Shown here: positions 22,601 to 32,400 of the stretch, piece after piece
How the letters are laid out: the number at the start of each line of letters is the position of its first letter
Numbering within the stretch: the stretch's first letter is position 1
NCBI GenBank assembly: GCA_037893245.1
Contig: JBAIAA010000528.1
Span: 248,001 to 312,000 of the forward strand
Direction of reading: 5' to 3'
Length of the DNA: 64,000 nucleotides
Origin: Crossaster papposus
Taxonomy: Eukaryota > Echinodermata > Asteroidea > Velatida > Solasteridae
Notes under the pieces: generated by a model
Database searches by the model: none
Told to the model about the DNA's origin: nothing
What the model saw: only the letters and a program-made list of their open reading frames with translations
Program-made: the position numbers and the translations under genes

Positions 22601-24195
22601 TGATTTATGACCATTTTCCACTGTTTTTATCTTGGCAAATCTTGGCTTGTACACGATGAAACTCCTTTAACTGAAAGAAAACAGACAAAACAGCACTGTG
22701 TTAAAGGTTGAATGCTCTGGCCTTGCTCTATGTATAAACAAAAGACCCTTTAAAATTGAGAAAAGTTTTATTGGTTGCTAGGCAACAATTCCCTGTGGTT
22801 TTACCCCACACGAGGCTCAGCTTAAACAGTCATAACCTTGGATTGCCTGGGTCAAATTTATCCAAACAAAAACCAGATGTTTTATCTCAACCTGCTTCAT
22901 GGCTAGGTGGGAAAAAGGGCACTGGCTGCTGGCTTAAAAAAAAGTCCACCATCGCTACCTTAAATGGGTATTCTGTGGGTTCCCTTCCACATGGACTGAC
23001 CCTTAACCCTAACTCTTAAATGGGTATTCTGTGGGTTCCCTTCCACATGGACTCACCCTTAACCCTAACCCTTAAATGGGTATTCAGCGATTTCCCCTGC
23101 ACATGGACTGACCCTTAACCCTAACCCTTAAATGGGTATTCTGTGGGTTCCCTTCCACATGGACTCACCCTTAACCCTAACTCTTAAATGGGTATTCTGT
23201 GAGTTCCCTCCCACATGAACTGACCCTTAACTCTAACCCACCAGAGGTATTCTGGTAATTCCCTTCCACATAAATACAGACTTAACCAGATTGCGCCGGG
23301 ATTATTTTGACATTTTCCAGGCCCAGGCGTGAGATTGTTTTTCAGAAGCCTCGATCTGAGACGTGTTCAGCCTGGCATCTGTGGGTAGCACACCCTGATA
23401 TTTTCAGCCTAACTCGCTGCGAGCCGGTCGCTGACAAATATTTCCGGCCTTGCTCGTTACATGTTTATCCGTCATCCGTTTCTTAATTCCAGACAAACTG
23501 TGCATGTATACACAGCATCCGACACGAACTGGTTATAGCGTAACTGACAATAGTATGAATTGATAAATACTTGTTGAGCAGCTGCTGGCACTGATGTTGC
23601 GATGCTTCTCGTTGCAACTGCATTGGAAACAACCTGTATTAAAGAAAGTCAATGTTAGACTTAGAGTTTATTAAGTAAGTCGAAATGTATTTTTTTTTAA
23701 CCATTAGGTTTCACTTTCCCCAAAACATCCTAATTTTGGCAAAATATCGACGGCTATGGTAAGTTAAGTGAACTTGCATTCCGAGTTTGAGCCCAAATTA
23801 TTTTATAAATACCTGATTTTTTTGTTTAAATCTGACTTTGTTTGCACTGATCACGGTATGGCCTACACAGCATGAGTCTACTCTAGTGCGGGGCCATAGA
23901 CTAGGGCTACCCCACCCCCAACAAATCAATCTAGATGATAATTTTTTTGTTTGGCCTAATCCTCCCCCCCCCCCCCCCCCCCGCCCCCCAATCCCATCCC
24001 GGTGGCCCGCCCCTAATTAAGTTTTGCAGGGTAGATATGCGAGAGTTGTCAATGACAATCAATGACAATGGTTGTCATGCCGGACGGTTGTAAAACTTGT
24101 AGTTTTGCATGTGCAAACTCAGTAAAATAACAAATAAAAAATAATCATAAAAATATCACCTTCCGTAACGATCTCCAGCACTTCAACGAAGCCAT
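13654..24195 (-). CDS. PDHB: Pyruvate dehydrogenase E1 component subunit beta, mitochondrial
   Basis: With the E1 alpha subunit, this protein decarboxylates pyruvate on thiamine diphosphate and acetylates the E2 lipoyl group in the mitochondrial matrix. Eight coding exons on the minus strand are 24195-24160, 23633-23571, 20399-20193, 18578-18471, 17414-17237, 16147-15945, 15545-15404 and 13823-13654. Together they give 1107 nt, or 368 aa, against 359 in human. All junctions are AG/GT and frames join exactly. Residues 1-33 ([12 protein letters not shown], then a basic A/S-rich stretch) look like a mitochondrial presequence encoded by two tiny exons. GEEV at 58-61 holds the TPP-activating glutamate. 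RGPNG is at 146-150, and QHSQ at 158-161 carries the E1 beta active-site histidine. [14 protein letters not shown] and [11 protein letters not shown] mark the C-terminal transketolase domain. The gene looks intact. Its introns hold six family-A MITEs and two tandem arrays. The divergent neighbour is SLC25A3. Confidence 0.96.
13909..14721. mobile_element. MITE with 7-bp target duplication in PDHB last intron
   Basis: The end CATGGAGCTATGAAGAGAAG is mirrored by CTTCTCTTCATAGCTCCATG. The inverted repeat continues for about 30 bp, through GGAGTTCGAACG. The direct repeat GTTTGCC flanks it at 13902-13908 and 14722-14728. No transposase frame. Superfamily is uncertain; 7-8-bp duplications are known for hAT and P-type elements. 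Confidence 0.8.
14735..15020 (-). mobile_element. tRNA-derived SINE, family A
   Basis: This shares with 12842-13157 the AAAGCGCTT and TATAGCGC 3' motifs, the middle segment (CCCATTTACTCCTGGGTGG near 14919) and a degraded B box, GGACTCAAACCC, near 15000. It immediately follows the MITE at 13909-14721. Confidence 0.7.
15593..15826 (+). mobile_element. TTAA MITE family A (copy 5)
   Basis: TTAA at 15589-15592 and 15827-15830 in the PDHB intron between exons 6 and 7. Both termini are intact. Confidence 0.85.
16960..17195. mobile_element. hAT-like MITE, CAGGGGCCAATTTCATAGAG family
   Basis: The left end CAGGGGCCAATTTCATAGAG and the right end AATTGGCCCCTG are inverted. The body has several TGCTAAGCA and TGCTTAGCA phrases. 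A terminus starting CAGGGG is typical of hAT-type MITEs; no clean target duplication was seen for this copy. It lies in the PDHB intron between exons 5 and 6. Relatives are at 37104-38067 and 52611-53327. Confidence 0.7.
17715..17942 (+). mobile_element. TTAA MITE family A (copy 6)
   Basis: The left border is TGAA and the right border is TTAA (17943-17946). It sits in the PDHB intron between exons 4 and 5. Confidence 0.8.
18221..18454 (+). mobile_element. TTAA MITE family A (copy 7), next to a splice donor
   Basis: TTAA at 18217-18220 and 18455-18458. In PDHB transcript sense it begins only about 12 bp after the donor of exon 4 (exon end 18471), so the insertion lies almost on the splice site without destroying it. 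Confidence 0.85.
18661..19462. repeat. 11-bp minisatellite, about 73 units, in PDHB intron 3
   Basis: A continuous array of CCTCGATTTCG. Two blocks use the variant CCCCGATTTCG (about 18957-19011 and 19133-19198), with starts 176 bp (16 units) apart, which suggests a higher-order duplication. Because 11 is not a multiple of three and the unit has no stop in most frames, long spurious frames of 280-340 codons appear on both strands. Each unit has two CpGs. Divergent relatives of the seed (ACTCGAGTTG, GACTCGAGT) flank the array at 19462-19860. Confidence 0.97.
19868..20101 (+). mobile_element. TTAA MITE family A (copy 8)
   Basis: The left flank is CTAA and the right flank TTAA (20102-20105). 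It lies in PDHB intron 3, about 90 bp from the exon 3 donor. Confidence 0.8.
20516..20736. repeat. 56-57-bp telomere-like minisatellite, block 1
   Basis: About four units of a 56-57-bp repeat. Each unit combines GGGTATTCTGTGAGTTCCCT, TCCACATGGACTGACCC and TTAACCCTAACCC. The array is in PDHB intron 2 and is interrupted by two TTAA MITEs. Confidence 0.9.
20741..20973 (-). mobile_element. TTAA MITE family A (copy 9), inserted in the minisatellite
   Basis: TTAA at 20737-20740 is the TTAA of a satellite unit (GACCCTTAA). TTAA at 20974-20977 is shared with the next element. Confidence 0.9.
20978..21308 (+). mobile_element. TTAA MITE family B (copy d), back to back with copy 9
   Basis: The end AGGTAGTATACACC follows the shared TTAA at 20974-20977, and the end GTGTATCCTACCT precedes TTAA at 21309-21312. 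This is the cleanest copy for defining the family-B termini. Confidence 0.9.
21313..21607. repeat. 56-57-bp telomere-like minisatellite, block 2
   Basis: About five further units of the same repeat resume directly after the TTAA of the family-B MITE, with CCCTAACCC in register. Confidence 0.9.
21608..22960. other. Unassigned insert within the minisatellite
   Basis: This stretch separates blocks 2 and 3 of the array. No coding motif was recognised. It begins CCTGGACGAAACGAAGGGCG and includes a GC-richer part around 22190-22330. It may be another insertion, but I found no matching termini. Confidence 0.4.
22961..23283. repeat. 56-57-bp telomere-like minisatellite, block 3
   Basis: About six units with the same GGGTATTC...GGACTGACCCTTAACCC plan. 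The last, degraded unit ends at the TTAA used by the next MITE. Confidence 0.9.
23286..23532 (-). mobile_element. TTAA MITE family A, older subfamily (copy 10)
   Basis: The end CCAGATTGCGCCGGGATTA is preceded by TTAA at 23282-23285. The right end is GAACTGG with a TTAT flank. It ends about 40 bp past the PDHB exon 2 donor. Confidence 0.75.
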
Positions 24196-24479
24196 TTAAT
24201 TTTGTCGGTGATAAACTAAACCCCGCAAGTTCTGCAAATAAACAAACCAGACCGGTGACCGCGGACAGATTTTTACCGGCGATCTAAGTTTAGGTACCCG
24301 ACTAATCGGTATTTTGTATTATGATTTTTCATATTCTCCGTAGTCGATCACTGAGAATCGATTACCACTACTTTCTCGAAAAGTCATGTGATTTATTTTG
24401 TTGCCTCGCCGCATCATTTGTTGGATTTTGTCTAAAAATGATCAGACCATGGAGGAATATTCCTCCATGATCAGACACA

Positions 24480-24620
24480 ACACACAACAATCATATCTGC
24501 CCTTACACAGCACCTATTTTGCTCCTGGGAAGAGAGAAGCCCAAGGGCACAGGCACTATAACCGCAAGGTTGGATTTGAACCCCAAACCTCAGACCGCGA
24601 ACGCTCCCCGGCACTTTGAA
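24480..24620 (-). mobile_element. Partial tRNA-derived SINE, family A
   Basis: This shares with 14735-15020 the CATATCTGCCCTTACA and TTTGCTCCTGGG phrases and a B-box remnant (GGATTTGAACCCC on the plus strand). The LINE-like 3' end is absent. Confidence 0.6.
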
Positions 24621-25308
24621 CATTAACAATGGGTTTGCCAAACAATAGATTTTAATTGTTAGGCCAAATACAAAACAAAACATGTTTAGCGTCCCCGCCT
24701 GCTTCCTTTTTGGGGGCCGCCTCCTTTTTTCTTTTTCTTTTTTCTTTTTGAAATAAATGATAAATTTGACCATTTTAGTAAAAAAAAAAAAAAAAAAAAA
24801 AATTGTTTTTAAAGATAATACAATTTTAAGATCGTAATTTAGACTTTAGCATCACACTGTGTACATGCTCTGGAAATATTTTTTTTCTAATAGGAAGGCT
24901 AGGGTGTGACGTGTAGTCGTGTACGGTGCATACATGATCGACCCACATGAATTTAGATTTTTAATCGTGGGTGAACATGCATGTTTTAATTTTAAATTGG
25001 AAGATAGGGTGTGACATGTTTACTACATATTACTACATATTTACTACATATGGCTAAAGTGTTGAACATTCTTCCTTTGGATTTTAGTGAGTGGCCTAAT
25101 CTCAGCGCGCATGATCATGCGGGGGCGAGTAGCTATTTGAGCTGTGCTTGGAATGTCCTCGGAATTTCCGAGTCACGGGCCTTTTCAGTCGACTGTGACT
25201 TGCGTCAAGACTGAGTTCGGAAACAAATCGCGTGACAATCGAGGGCGCCCTCAATAAGCCCGTTTTGGGATGATTGATGAACTTTTTATTTATTGGAATC
25301 TTTAAAGG

Positions 25309-25503
25309 CAGGCCCGTACGCAAGGGGGGTGCGACGGGTGCGTACGCACCCCCCAAATTAACAAAGGGTCCACATTTTCCGGAGTAAATAATGGTATTTT
25401 GATGTAGAAATAACGGTACTGGCACACGAATGTTTTTGGTTCCATTGTTGGTCCCATCAAGTACAAATTCGCCCCCCCCCCCCCCCCCCTGCGTACGGGC
25501 CTG
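25309..25503. mobile_element. hAT-like MITE with CAGGCCCGTACGCA ends
   Basis: The left end CAGGCCCGTACGCAAGGGGG is mirrored by CCCTGCGTACGGGCCTG on the right, with an inner C run of about 18 bases. AAAGG occurs at both borders. CAG...CTG termini are typical of hAT elements. Confidence 0.75.
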
Positions 25504-26296
25504 AAAGGGATCGTATAGTACGTTTGGTAATCGGAACGGGCCCGTTTAATTGTTTGTTTCAATCTTATATAGTTATAAAACTAACCTGTAAAAGCTGCTA
25601 AAAGCTGCTGTACTTCTTACCAAGTAATTTTTTTATTGCCATTGATTTTTTGAGTAATTACCAAACGTATACGATCCCCTCAAAGAGGGTAGTCCTTTTC
25701 AGTTAACAAACTGCTTTCCAAAGGAGCCCTATAATTATAAGAATTGCTGATTATTTTAAACAATTTGAAATATTAGGGCCTATTTAAAAATTGATAGATT
25801 AAGAAAGACATAAAAACTGCATTAGACGGAACAAATACAAAACTTAGTCTCGGAGCAAGACTATGGGTGGCCCTGTGATTAGGACACGACTTATAACGCA
25901 TAACGCACGATTTTCCCCGCCGCCGTTTTAGTTCATTCATATCATTTCGTAATAAAACGATTAGGTGATTCCAGCAGACCAGTACAAGCCCTCTTTAATC
26001 GATACCGTATCTTGTGTGGTCTGGTACCAAGACATGACAACACATCACAGTCATTAATTTTGCCACCAGTATAATAAATTAAAATAAAATTGTTGTTTAT
26101 TATTACCACAGCAATATGTTATACAATTTTGTCGTAATTAGTTGAATTACTTTAAAATCTAAAATACATTTAATTTTCTCCAAATAAATTTCACAATTAT
26201 TGTTGATATGCTTCGATAGAGGATATGCAAAATATGTATGGGAGGAGAACAAGCGTTTCAACCAATGGCATCGTCGCAAATGTTGCCGTCATTGAA

Positions 26297-26304
26297 TTAC
26301 GTCA
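26297..26304 (+). promoter_or_regulatory. CRE/ATF-like site upstream of SLC25A3
   Basis: TTACGTCA, a CREB/ATF-type octamer variant, lies about 42 bp before the end of the inferred non-coding first exon. CREB-family control of mitochondrial genes is known in animals. Use of this site is inferred. Confidence 0.35.
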
Positions 26305-26481
26305 CGATCCTTCCATGTTCTTAGGAAATCCACGCGGTTGATGCCGGTAAGTTGGGTACAAATGTTCATGAAAAATATTAAATTACTTGGTTTTACGGGA
26401 AACTGGTAGATAGTAATTTGTATATAATTAAAGTTTCCGAGTCATTCTTCCTTTAATATCTCTTGTATTTTCAGAATCAAG

Positions 26482-29400
26482 ATGTTTTCGTCATTATTTG
26501 ACACCGTTAAACGTAACCATTTTGCGAGCCCTTTCGTCACGGGGGCCCGATGTGAAGGCGACGTTGCCCCGACACCGTCACCGGAAAATGTATCACAAAT
26601 TTCGCCCGTCCAAGTATCAACGCCGAAGCTAGCAAGTGTCGGGGAAGGTGGGTCTATAATAATGCTATTTCGTTGTGAAAGAAGTTTGGGGATTGAAGTA
26701 TATCTTGTGGCAATTTTTTTTGACCGGCAAATATTAATTCACCGTGACTAAGGCCTAAGCATAGCTCTATGGGCTAAGTATAGCCCAGGTTGGACGACGT
26801 TCTTCATTGCATTACGACTGACGTCCAGGGTATCAATGTCTCCTGCCATAGCGAAAAAATTTACAACAACATTTTTTCATATTTTTACCTGATGAAGGAA
26901 GTCAAAATCTCGCTTATGTATTCCTTGTGTCTGGAACTAAAGATCGTCATGGGTTATTAAAAGTTAATGTGTCTTTAGGCAACTTATTTACGGAAAATAA
27001 ATTTCAAATCCACGCTTTTGGAAGTGAACATCATGTACGAACTCTCTACAATCCCTACATGCGTGCGCGGGTACCGTGCACGCGCCTGGCTTATCAGTTG
27101 TAGGCCGGCGCGGCTGCCGGGTACCCGCGCACGCATGTAGGGATTGTAGAGAGTTCGTACATGATGTTCACTTCCAAAAGCGTGGATTTGAAATTTATTT
27201 TCTGTAAATAAGTTGCCTAAAGACACATTAACTTTTAATAACCCATGACGATCTTTAGTTCCAGACACAAGGAATACATAAGCGAGATTTTGGCTTCCTT
27301 CATCAGGTAAAAATATGAAAAAATGTTGTTGTAAAATTTTTCGCTATGGCAGGAAACATTGATACCCTGGACTCCGTCGCGTTGTACACAACGGAGGAGT
27401 CCAACCTGGGCTAGGCTAAGTAATGCTATTCAATACGTGACCGTGATCCTATTCCTACGTACTTTTTCTATTCTTACGCGAGTTCCTGTAGTGCATGCGC
27501 AGTCCCTAGTTAATTGTATACAGTCCCTAGTTTTTCGTATACACGACTTTTTATACCTTTTTTCTATAATAAGACCCTATCTAGATGAGATTATTATTTA
27601 ACCAATAATTTGAGTTAATAAAAAAAGGTTACATAATACCAAAAAACAATGGAATTAACTTAATATTACACACACATACAATTAGACCGAGTTACTGGCC
27701 TCTAGTTATCGCTTTTTAAACATTTATTTGGACATCATCTGGCGCTACTAGAGGCCGAGCCAGACTGAAAACTCTTAAATGTGGTTCAAAATATCGCCAA
27801 AATCCACCAAAATACTTAACAAATTACCTCTAAATCGTCTTTATAGTCTTCCATATGTGTCCAAGCTGAGTTAACGAACTTCTAAGGTATTCACGATCAA
27901 TTCTTGACCTGCAAATCAAGGAAATTAGACGACAGTATTCGAGCGAGTACTGCACACTTGTTGTTCGCCATGATTTTGAACGATAGTGCTTGCCGACCGT
28001 ACCACTATTCGCGGGGGTGCTTTGCGATGTCACAGGTCAGTGTGTATCGCGTTCACATATGCGCGCGACGCGATACTGACCTGTAACATCGCAGAACACC
28101 CCCGCGTATAGTGGTACAGTCGGCATGCACTTTGGTAGTGACGTCACAGGCATCCCACAATGCTTGTTCAAAAAATGGCGAACAAGTGTGCAGTACTCGC
28201 TCGTATATTGTCGTCGAATTTCCTTAATTTGCAGGTCAATAATTGATCGTGAATACCTTAGAAGTTTGTTAACTCAGCTTGGACACATATGGAAGACTAT
28301 AAAGATGATTTAGAGGTGTGGATTTTGGCGATATTTTGAACGACATTTAAGAGTTTTCAAAAATTAGTTATTAGTCTGGCTCGGCCTCTAGTAGCGCCAG
28401 CAGCCGATTTCACGAAAAGTGCGTAGTTTGCGCAAGGCTTACGCAACAAAAATGTTGCGTAGCTGCGCCATTTCCTTAGGGAGCATTTCACGAAACTTGG
28501 CGTAGCTGAGCAACGTTTTAAACAGCGTTTACGACGACTGTTTGCGTATTATTGTGTTCTTTCACTAAATCGTCGTTGTATCACCTTCGCTCATCATTTT
28601 GAAAATAGTTTTGTCCGACTTTCCGCGAAATCGCTTGGCAACATTAGCAATTCTGTCACGGGTAAAATAGTGATTATTTCACTTCAATCATCATGCTGTG
28701 AGTGTCTTTTATCAAGCTTAATAAGTTGAGCAATGACGGGCTCCACGTCAATTACGATTTGCTGGTAAAACAGGTCATTTTCAGTCGCTACGCCATATCT
28801 TACGCCACCTAAATTGACTGCGCAAGCTACGCCATAATTTGTTGCGTAAGCCGCGGACTTACGCACTGTCCAACTTTCGTGAAACTGTCGTAAGCGAAAT
28901 GTTGCGCAGCAAACAAAAGTAGCGCAGCTAACGCAATAAATTGTGGCGCAAGGGGGCTTACGCAATTGCGTAAGGTTTCGTGAAATCGGCTGCAGATGAT
29001 GTCCAAATGTTAAAAAAAAATAGAGGCCAGTAACTCGGTCTAACATACAATAATCACCTATTGCTATTACTAATATTACCTACTGAACACTTACTACAAA
29101 CTTAGCTAATGCCGTTGTTAGTTTTAGTTCGCTTTTTTGTCCACAAGTATTCACAGCTAATATGAAAAATGTCAACATTTGAATACGAATGAAATGTAAG
29201 TTTTCACTATGTTTGCACAAAAATCTAAATTCAATCTCGGAATCGTTTGAATAATGACATATTATTATGGTAAAAAAAAGTGCATTTTGGACTAAATACC
29301 ACAATTTAACATGGACTATTGCCAAAACAAATTTCCTGGATGGTCTTCATACGTTCCGCGCGTATTGAATTTCCCTTGTCTGTGTCGGGATCCAGTTAAA

Positions 29401-32400
29401 TCACGTAAAAGAATAGAAAAAGTACAGAGGGTTACGGTCATGTAAGAATAGCCACAGCGATATTAATTACACTCGCGATTCCGCCGAAGCCGGCAAAGGC
29501 CAAAAGAAAAAGAAGAAAAAGTTTCTCATTTTGACATGACCCTATATTTTATTTGTTTAATACTATTACTAGGGCTAATAAGGTGATAATAATTAATACA
29601 TTCTGCGATAAAGTACAAGATTAATACTTCAATTCAAAAATTATAGGTGCCCGCAACTCCTTGCTACTAGTAGGCCATATCGTGATCAGTGCAAAAAACT
29701 CAGATTTGTTTCATTTTTTCATGGAAATCATTCGGTCTCAAACTCGGCATGCAGGTTCACTTACCATAGCGCATCAATATTTCGCCAAAATTAGGACCTT
29801 TCTATGATACCGTCTGGTGTAATTTGTCTCTAAATTTGCGATCTAACTAAAGTAAAGTGCCATTGCAGACGTGCAAATGTGGGGAGCGGCAAGTCAATTC
29901 ATTACGCTTTCATCATACGACCACAACTTAATCGGTACTTGTCAGCCATCATCGCTTGCTAACAATCGCTACTCGCGAGTATTTATTGCTAGCACGAGTA
30001 ATCAAATAGTTAAAAAACCACAAGTAGTGCTACGAGTAGGCGTACTCAAGTTTCTCGCCCAGCACTACTCATGAGCAAAATTTGCGCGTGACCCCGAGTT
30101 AAATTTGAATAACATCTGGTACACTGACTTGCTCACACAGCTTGGCACAGTTTAACTTTAAATTCTCCAGACCAAAGACGCTGTTGCTATATCACGTGAT
30201 TCGGGGCAAGCCTTACCCGTCATACGCTAGCAACCCCCAGCTCTGGAATGGTCTGGTGTCTTTTTGCCATTCTCACCCATTGTAAACAATGTATTGGTGC
30301 TGAGCGTCTCTTACGTAACTATGCAAAAGCTTGCCCCGAATCACGTGATATAGCAACAGTGTCTTTGGTCTGGAGAATTTAAAGTTAAACTGTGCCAAGC
30401 TGTGTGAACAAGTCAGTGTACCAGATATTATTTAAATTTAACTCGCGCAATTTGTCACGCGCAAATGGCTTATTCTTGATCTGCAAATCCAAAATATTTG
30501 ACGACGGTATTCAAGAAGTGTGCACTGTTGCTTGGTGTGTAATTACAAGCCATTGCCCAGAAGCAGTCTAACGGTGGCCAACAGTCGGAATTCTTGTGCA
30601 TTTTATTGATCAGATACATGTACATGTTGCATCCTGACGCTACTTCAGCGGTTGTGTACAAAGTCTATAGAGAGTCGAGAAAATTTTCTAAAAAACTAAT
30701 TTCCTAGCAAATCGGAATTGTTTCTCAGTACCAGATTCATTTCTTTAAAAAAAATTTGCACTGATTGACCTTCATTGAGATATATGTATGAAGAAAAAAC
30801 AGCGTCAAATTGCATTTTTTTTAAAAACAAAATGGCTTTTAGATTGTTGGATTTATATCAGATAGATTTGAAGAGGGTTCAGTGGTTAGCATTCAGGGCA
30901 ATATGTGTTTCACATATTAAGATGAGTTGTAATTGTGTGTATTTTCCCAGACAACTCTGAAATGAATCAATCATGTTTCACTTGTGGTGCACCTGCATTG
31001 GTGAACTTAGCGGCTATTATGCGTGTTTGCCTCACCATCATGGGCCCTGTTGGCTTGACTCACTTCCCCCATGTGGTCAATTTCTGACTTCCTGGGAAGT
31101 TTCACGTATGCATTAGCTGTGCAGTTTTTAAAAGGACCATCCTATACAAATTAGTTGTAGTACTGTTGCGGCAGTTGGCTTTGTTTAGTACGAAAGTTAC
31201 TTGCAACTGATATTCGTTGGTTTTGACCCCTTTTTTTTTATAGGACATGTGCTGGCACCAAATTTTGTAGTTGAACTTTATTTTCTTGAGGGAGTACATA
31301 CACGTAAAGAGCTTTCTCTATTTACAGCTTTAATAAATAACTTTTGCACAGTGCACACAGGGTTCGATTTACCCGGGTGCACGCATGCACCAGTGCATGT
31401 AGATTTTTGTTTGTGCACGTAACTTTTCTGCCCCACGTGCACGCCGTGCATGTAGCTTTTTGACCACCAAAGTACTCATTTCAGACATATATTTATCAGC
31501 CCCAGTGAGAATACGAATAAAGTTGGTTGAATACTTTACCAGATAATGTACGAACGTGTTATTTATTTCATAAATCCATAATTTATTCCTTGCAGCAGAT
31601 TCAGAATCAGTAAACTTGCGCACGCCGTCGCGTCGCGTCATGTTCTAGCGCTAGTGCTATTTTTGTAATCGGGAAAGCCCTCCATATTCGTACGTACGTA
31701 CACGTTGTTTACGGGAGTGACGTCATACAGGGGTTATCGTAATTCATCTAGGCAATATTTGCTCAGCACTCGCTGTAGTCTTGGTGCAAGACGTTGTTGT
31801 TCATTATCACGCAACTATCGCGATTTAGCGCCCCTGCGCCTAACGACTATCAAACAATAGAGGGCGCTGTTGGGAAACTTCCAGATAACCACCACACATC
31901 GGCTCAGAACAGATTCGCGGCTTCCAGAATACGCCCTCTATCGGTGGAATAGTCGCGACGCGTATAGTGTTGAGTACATAGGCCCTATGGTTTTATGGTT
32001 TTACTAACTCAACAAGAACGTCTTGCACCAAGACTACACTCGCTGTCGCACGCACGTGTTGCACGCGCTGTCAGTGAATTGTGATTTTTGCAACGGCGGC
32101 CGCGGAGTATAGTACGAGTTTGCAAAATTAATGGTGCATGTAACTTTTTGCTGGTGCATGTAGGTTTTTTGGTCTACATGCACCAGTGCATGCAACTTTT
32201 GTTTTGTAAAACGAACCCTGAGTGCACATCAAATTGGTCACAATCGGCACAGCATCCTAAAACAACTGTTACCAAGACAAGGTCATGATTGCGTGATTTA
32301 CTAATTTTTTTAAATTTTTCCAAACTTCTGTGATGTTGCTTTTTACTTAAAATTAATTTATGAAAGCTGCTGGCTAATTCTCAAACAAAACTGATATCTT

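Larger units (their letters stand above)
24196..26474. promoter_or_regulatory. Shared upstream region of PDHB and SLC25A3
   Basis: The two start codons face away from each other across about 2.3 kb. The region holds a SINE fragment (24480-24620), an A run (24781-24802), a hAT-like MITE (25309-25503) and otherwise unassigned DNA. The SLC25A3 side has a probable non-coding exon ending at 26346 (CCG|GTAAGT) and an acceptor TTTTCAG at 26468-26474. No TATA box was evident for either gene. Confidence 0.5.
27424..29460. mobile_element. Outer inverted-repeat element hosting nested MITEs
   Basis: The left border (GCTATTC, then ACGTGACCGTGATCC) pairs with the right border (GGGTTACGGTCATGT, then AATAGC). 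The inner phrase GTACTTTTTCTATTCTTACG near 27459 pairs with AGAATAGAAAAAGTAC near 29410. A relative of the right arm occurs at about 54440-54545. The host is interrupted by the element at 27683-29042. Confidence 0.55.

Noticed and set aside
20516-23283. Interstitial telomere or chromosome end
   Set aside because: TTAACCCTAACCC occurs once per 56-57-bp unit and never as a pure (TTAGGG)n run; the array is inside a PDHB intron.
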